Shown here: in pieces, positions 60,052-64,000 of the stretch
Position numbering within the stretch: the stretch's first letter is position 1
How the letters are laid out: each line of letters starts with the position of its first letter
Assembly: GCA_018340805.1 (NCBI GenBank)
Contig: JACMZG010001913.1
Span: forward strand, 30,870,127-30,934,126
From: Microvelia longipes
Taxonomy: Eukaryota > Arthropoda > Insecta > Hemiptera > Veliidae
Reading direction: 5' to 3'
DNA: 64,000 bases
Position numbers and translations under genes: made by a program
Notes under the pieces: model-generated
What the model was told of the DNA's origin: nothing
Databases searched by the model: none
The model's input: only the letters and a program-made list of their open reading frames with translations

Positions 60052-60143
60052 TGGCCCTTATTTAACAACATGTTCCTTATACCTAATACATACCTAATAT
60101 GTATTAGGTTTAGGTAAGGAAAATGCCTTTGAATATGGGCCTA
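60052..60143. mobile_element. Short MITE with GGCCC..ATT ends
   Basis: ATGGCCCTTATTTAACAACA and the inverted AAATGCCTTTGAATATGGGC bound a palindromic core (ACCTAATACATA...TATGTATTAGGT). It is related to 56440-56632. Confidence 0.65.
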
Positions 60144-60509
60144 AAATTTAATAAAAACTTAACTACTAAACTTAACTAAAATAAATTGTCTTATAACGCC
60201 TTTCTAATATAGGATATGATATGATTTTTTTTGCAAACAGATGTATAACGTAATTTTTAGAGATGTCCGCTAAAGCTTATTCAAAGTTCTGAACTAAAAA
60301 ATAAATTTGTCCCCCTTACATGCAACAAAAGATAATCAACAAGAGTTGGATATAATTGAAAATCACCAAAAAATAATTTTTCAACAGGTCTTCATTAAAC
60401 ATTTTGCTGGCATAATAACCTTCTGCAATGTAACTGGTCTTTGATAGTATATTATGTTACAAGACTGTAAGAAGGTCTTTTTAGCGAATTTCCTTTGAAA
60501 ATTCGCCTA

Positions 60510-60598
60510 ATGGGATAGGCGTCATGGCGGAATTCGAACCTCGGACCACGACACAAATCCGTTTCAGAGGTCCCTAATGACAAAAAAATAATTTTCGC

Positions 60599-60600
<2 letters not shown>
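60510..60600 (-). repeat. tRNA-like B-box segment
   Basis: The minus strand reads CCGAGGTTCGAATTCCGCC, a consensus B box, preceded by GTCGTGGTCC. No complete cloverleaf was found, so it is likely a SINE remnant. Confidence 0.4.
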
Positions 60601-60605
<5 letters not shown>

Positions 60606-60646
<41 letters not shown>

Positions 60647-60647
60647 T

Positions 60648-60711
<64 letters not shown>
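60606..60711. repeat. (TA)n microsatellite
   Basis: TA tract with TATACACATA interruption. Confidence 0.95.
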
Positions 60712-60714
<3 letters not shown>

Positions 60715-60715
<1 letters not shown>

Positions 60716-60905
60716 CACTTTCTTGTAAACACTCTATCTTTCGAACGGATTAATATTTTTTAACCAAACTTGGTACAAAAATCAACCTTAGGGAGGACAC
60801 GAACCCTATTGAAAAACCAGGTTTTTGTGACGTCATTAACCGGTTTGCTGAGTCAGCGAAATTTCAAAAAATCGGCAAATTTCAGGGTTAATATTTTTTG
60901 CCGCG
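60715..60905 (+). mobile_element. tRNA-linked dispersed repeat, copy T3, core only
   Basis: AAACTTGGTACAAAAATCAA, GTGACGTCATTAACCGG (60827) and TTGCTGAGTCAGCGAAAT match T2 in the opposite orientation. A (TA)n tract again lies on its 5' side. Its downstream tRNA-like part is not present, because the retrotransposon tail begins at about 60920. Confidence 0.7.
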
Positions 60906-60919
60906 AAAAAAGGTCAATA

Positions 60920-63900
60920 TTTTTTAAGATTTTTTTTTTTTTAAGATTTTTAAGATTTTTTTAAGATTTTTTATTTGTTCTACAAAAAAGTACATTGTTT
61001 ACAAGATATATAATAGATTGTAATACATAATTCTTATCATATTTTGTTTGGATATACTAAGTGCAATATGTGCACCTCCTAAAAAGCTAAGCTTGTCTAA
61101 GGAGGTGGTCTCCAGTCAAATTAACAAAACTTTACAATTCTGTTTGGAACCATAGAAAAGAAAATTTTATAAAATAGATGTAGAAATTAAAAAATATAGA
61201 GAAGGAAAATAGAAAGAAAGAGAGAGAGAGAGAGAGAAAATAAAATAAAAACAAAATTGAAACCTTATAAAAAAACCCATAAGAATTTCAATCCTGTATC
61301 TCATGGAGTTTGATCAAGCTGATTCTGGTGCAATTCATAGAGCCAATTTCTTATGAATTTTTTGTAGTCAACAAAGTATGTTTCCACTCTGACTTCATAA
61401 GGGAGAGAGTTAAACCAAGCTATTTGTTGGTAAGTATGGTGTCTCTGGGCAAACGAAGTTCTAAGTCTGAGAGTCTGTACTGTCAGTTCTTTCTTTGTCT
61501 AGTGTGATGAGTGGTTAGTCCAGGTCTTAGTCTGATTGAAATAAAGTAGAAGACTGGCTTTCATGAACAGAAAGCTCACAGGTAAGACAGGGAAATCTTT
61601 GTAAAGTTGGGTGGTTGAGTAATCCCACGGCTTTTTTAAAATAGTTTTAATTATTTTTCTTTGAATAATGTTCAAGGGTTCCATAATGGTAGGAGCAGCA
61701 CTGCCCCACCCCACCACCCCATAATATAATAATGATTCAACTAATGCATGATAGACTGTTTTGAGGTTAGTTATATCCAATAACTGTCTAAGAGTCCTGA
61801 AATAAAACAAAAACTTTCTTAATCTTTGAACAAGAATGCTAATCTGTTTTTTCCACGAAAGATGTCTGTCAATTAAAACTCCTAAGTAGCATATTGTGTC
61901 AGTTTGAGTTATTTTTGTAATGCAATTGCAATGGTGATCTTGTTGGATGTCACAGTCATGTGTCAGTCATGTAGTTATTAGAGGTCATGTTTTCAGGTTG
62001 ACACTTTAGCAGAGAAAGTTAAAATTTTTTTTCATCAAGGTAATAGATTTACGTCTAACCATTTTAACCAAATTCATACCTTGAGCTGCCTTTCTGTAAA
62101 CCTGATTCCATGAATACCCTCTGTAATATAAGATTGTGTCATCTGCAAACCCAATTATATCATTAAAGAATTCATTATTATTCATTAGTATATAGTGGTC
62201 CAAGTATACTTCCTTGAGGCACTCCATACTTAATCTGTAGAAAAGTGCTACTTGAGGACTCCACCTTGACACATTGGTACCTGTCTTTGAGATAATTGGT
62301 CATAAGTCTATTTGCCACCCCTCTTATGCCATAAGATTCAAGTTTTTCCAACAGTCTATCATGAGGCACCGTATCAAAAGCTTTGCTAAGATCCAGACTT
62401 ATAGCTAAGCATTTTATATTATTGTCAATATCATTCACAATAAAGCTAGTTAACTTTGATATAGCATGAGTTGTGCTTTTTCCTTTGACAAAACCAAATT
62501 GAGAAGAAGATATTACTTTATTATCATTGAAAAACTCTGTAAATCTAGAGTTGATACACTTTTCATAGATCTTAGCAAAGCTTGAAATGAGAGATATTGG
62601 TCTGTAGTTGGATGAGACCGCGCTGCAACCTCTTTTACGTACGGGAATGACAACAGACTGTTTAAACTGTTCGGGGAACTCACCATAAGTCAAACATAAG
62701 TTATAAATATGATGAAGTACCGGGACCAAGACAAACTCAGTATGTTTTAAAGTATTAGATTTAATCTTGTCTATCCCTGGTGCTTTATCAGATTCAAGCT
62801 CATGGATATGTTGACTGATTTCCTCTGTAGTGATCTCTTTTAAATAAATTGACTTATACATAGTAGGCATCTTTTTTATCTTAAACTTGGCTTTATTAAT
62901 TTTATTGGAAATTTTTAAGGACAATTTTTGCCCTATTTGAGTAAAATATTCATTTAATTTATTTGCAATCTGAGTGGGCTCAGTTAAAGTGGATTGATCT
63001 TCAAGAACTAGCTTGTTAATTGAAGTATTTTTATTTTGTTTTGACAAAGTTTCATTGATAGTACTCCAAATCTGTTTTGGTCACCTTGGGCAGATTCAAT
63101 CTTAGTAGCATAGTAGTCTTTCTTTGTACGCTTAATAAGATTGTTTAAACATAACTTATATGTGTTATATTTATTAATTAAAATATCATTAAACGGTTGT
63201 TTAACTACTTTAGCATACATTTTGTCTCTTTTATCAAGACATCTGATCAGTCCCTCAGTGATCCACGGTTTTAATTTCTTTTTCTTCTTTTTTGAATTAA
63301 ATATTTTAGTATTATTTAGAATAACTTTATTTACTTTATCACAAAACAATTTACAAGCTAGTTTGGGATCGTTTTCCACCATGACAGGGTCCCAATTTTC
63401 AGCTAGTATGTCTCTTTCTATATTTTCATAATCAATTATTTCTACTTTATTGAGGCATTTACTATTTATGTCAGATTGATAATTACTTGCCTTTGATACC
63501 AATATACCTGCAGGGTAGTGGTCAGATATTTTAGAGTTAAGCAAGTAAGGAGTGAGCTGATGCTGAGTGCTGTTTCTAACCCAGATATGATCGAGGCAAG
63601 ACCTCGAGTTCCCTTCAACACGAGTATAGTCAGTTATATATTGAATAAAAGAATTTGATGCCATAATATTAAAAAATTCATGAGATAAACCAGATGGATT
63701 AGGATCAAGAAAATTGATATTAAAATCACCTGTAACCAAGTCCAAGCTGGCATGAGCCATACTACTGAGATAACAGTCCAGTGAGGCATTTAAATCACTC
63801 ACTGTAAATTCCCAACTTCTATAAATAGCAATTAAGTTATAACTTAAATTATTGTATTTAAAGTTAATATGTATGCTGTTGCAAGCAGTAAGGGGGTTGT

Positions 63901-64000
63901 GCCTGACTAAAGAACTATAAATAGTATTTTTAATATAGACAATAATACCGTCACATCTATTTTTGTAGTTTAGTACTGGATAGGCCAAGTAGCCTGGAAT
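60920..64000 (-). mobile_element. CR1/L2-like non-LTR retrotransposon, 3' part
   Basis: On the minus strand: endonuclease and reverse transcriptase coding remains, a stop at 61301, a 3' UTR with a (TC)n run (about 61215-61240) and a hairpin (ACCTCCTTAG...GGAGGTGC near 61075-61110). It ends in a tail of repeated TCTTAAAAA units (60920-60972). It is truncated on the 5' side by the window edge. Confidence 0.85.
61301..64000 (-). pseudogene. Retrotransposon ORF2: APE endonuclease + reverse transcriptase, frameshifted
   Basis: The protein would nick target DNA and reverse-transcribe its own RNA. From about 63990 to 63500 an APE-type endonuclease is visible: DGIIVYIK, IAIYRS, the GDFN motif (VTGDFNINF), CLDHIWVRN and ISDHYPAGI. 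A linker with KPWITEGLIRCLDKRDKMYAK follows, here cut to KPWITEGLIRCLDKRDK. A frameshift lies near 63085. The reverse transcriptase follows: NYRPISLISSFAKIYEK, SQFGFVKGKSTTHA, LDLSKAFDTVPHDRL (first catalytic aspartate) and YGVPQGSILGP. Near 62195 the frame shifts and about ten expected residues are missing before GFADDTILYYRG (catalytic DD). YLGVLIDRHLSWKKQI and the C-terminal LLYYGVVGWGSA follow in other frames, and FNSLPYEVRVETYFVDY ends the protein. Motif style fits the CR1/L2/Daphne group. At least four frame breaks make it inactive. Confidence 0.85.

Overview
This is a nuclear genomic window from an animal, most likely an insect or other arthropod. The evidence is a strongly AT-rich background, long (TA)n/(CA)n microsatellites, dense non-autonomous DNA elements, degenerate non-LTR retrotransposons, and very long introns. 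There is no operon structure, no bacterial gene and no CRISPR array. The species cannot be named from sequence alone. A run of 717 Ns (52285-53001) shows it comes from a scaffolded assembly.

The only confidently recognised host gene is on the plus strand: two internal exons (16592-16647 and 26248-26413) of a serine/threonine kinase of the STK32/YANK family. They carry the glycine-rich loop, the ATP-binding lysine and the alpha-C glutamate. The two exons are joined by a 9.6-kb phase-0 intron. No other exon of this gene was recognised, so the rest of the window is read as intron or intergenic DNA filled with repeats.

Layout. 0.8-11 kb: dispersed copies of a repeat that embeds a 5S rRNA-derived segment, fold-back elements and retrotransposon 3' ends. 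14-16.2 kb: a TA-flanked MITE, another 5S-bearing copy and a broken retrotransposon C-terminus. 17-24 kb, inside the kinase intron: interleaved inverted repeats, two 0.8-0.9-kb members of one MITE family in opposite orientation, a 37-bp tandem repeat and another MITE. 28.9-41 kb: a fold-back element, a GC-richer tRNA-linked element, a short member of the same MITE family and retrotransposon tails. 43.8-44.7 kb: a 24-bp minisatellite beside a tRNA-like A box. 46.7-48.2 kb: a DNA transposon remnant with about 50-bp inverted ends and a nested MITE. 49.9-60.9 kb: tRNA-linked repeats, the best 5S-bearing copy and a three-armed fold-back element. 60.9-64.0 kb: the 3' part of a decayed CR1/L2-like non-LTR retrotransposon on the minus strand.

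The most interesting signal is a set of dispersed repeats that share one core block. This block contains a perfect or near-perfect CRE octamer TGACGTCA about 50 bp after a GTACAAAAATCA motif. In one family it is joined to a 5S rRNA-derived segment and in the other to a tRNA-derived segment. This resembles known SINE superfamilies whose heads differ but whose central domain is conserved, but here the RNA-gene-derived part lies downstream of the core. I do not recognise this arrangement.
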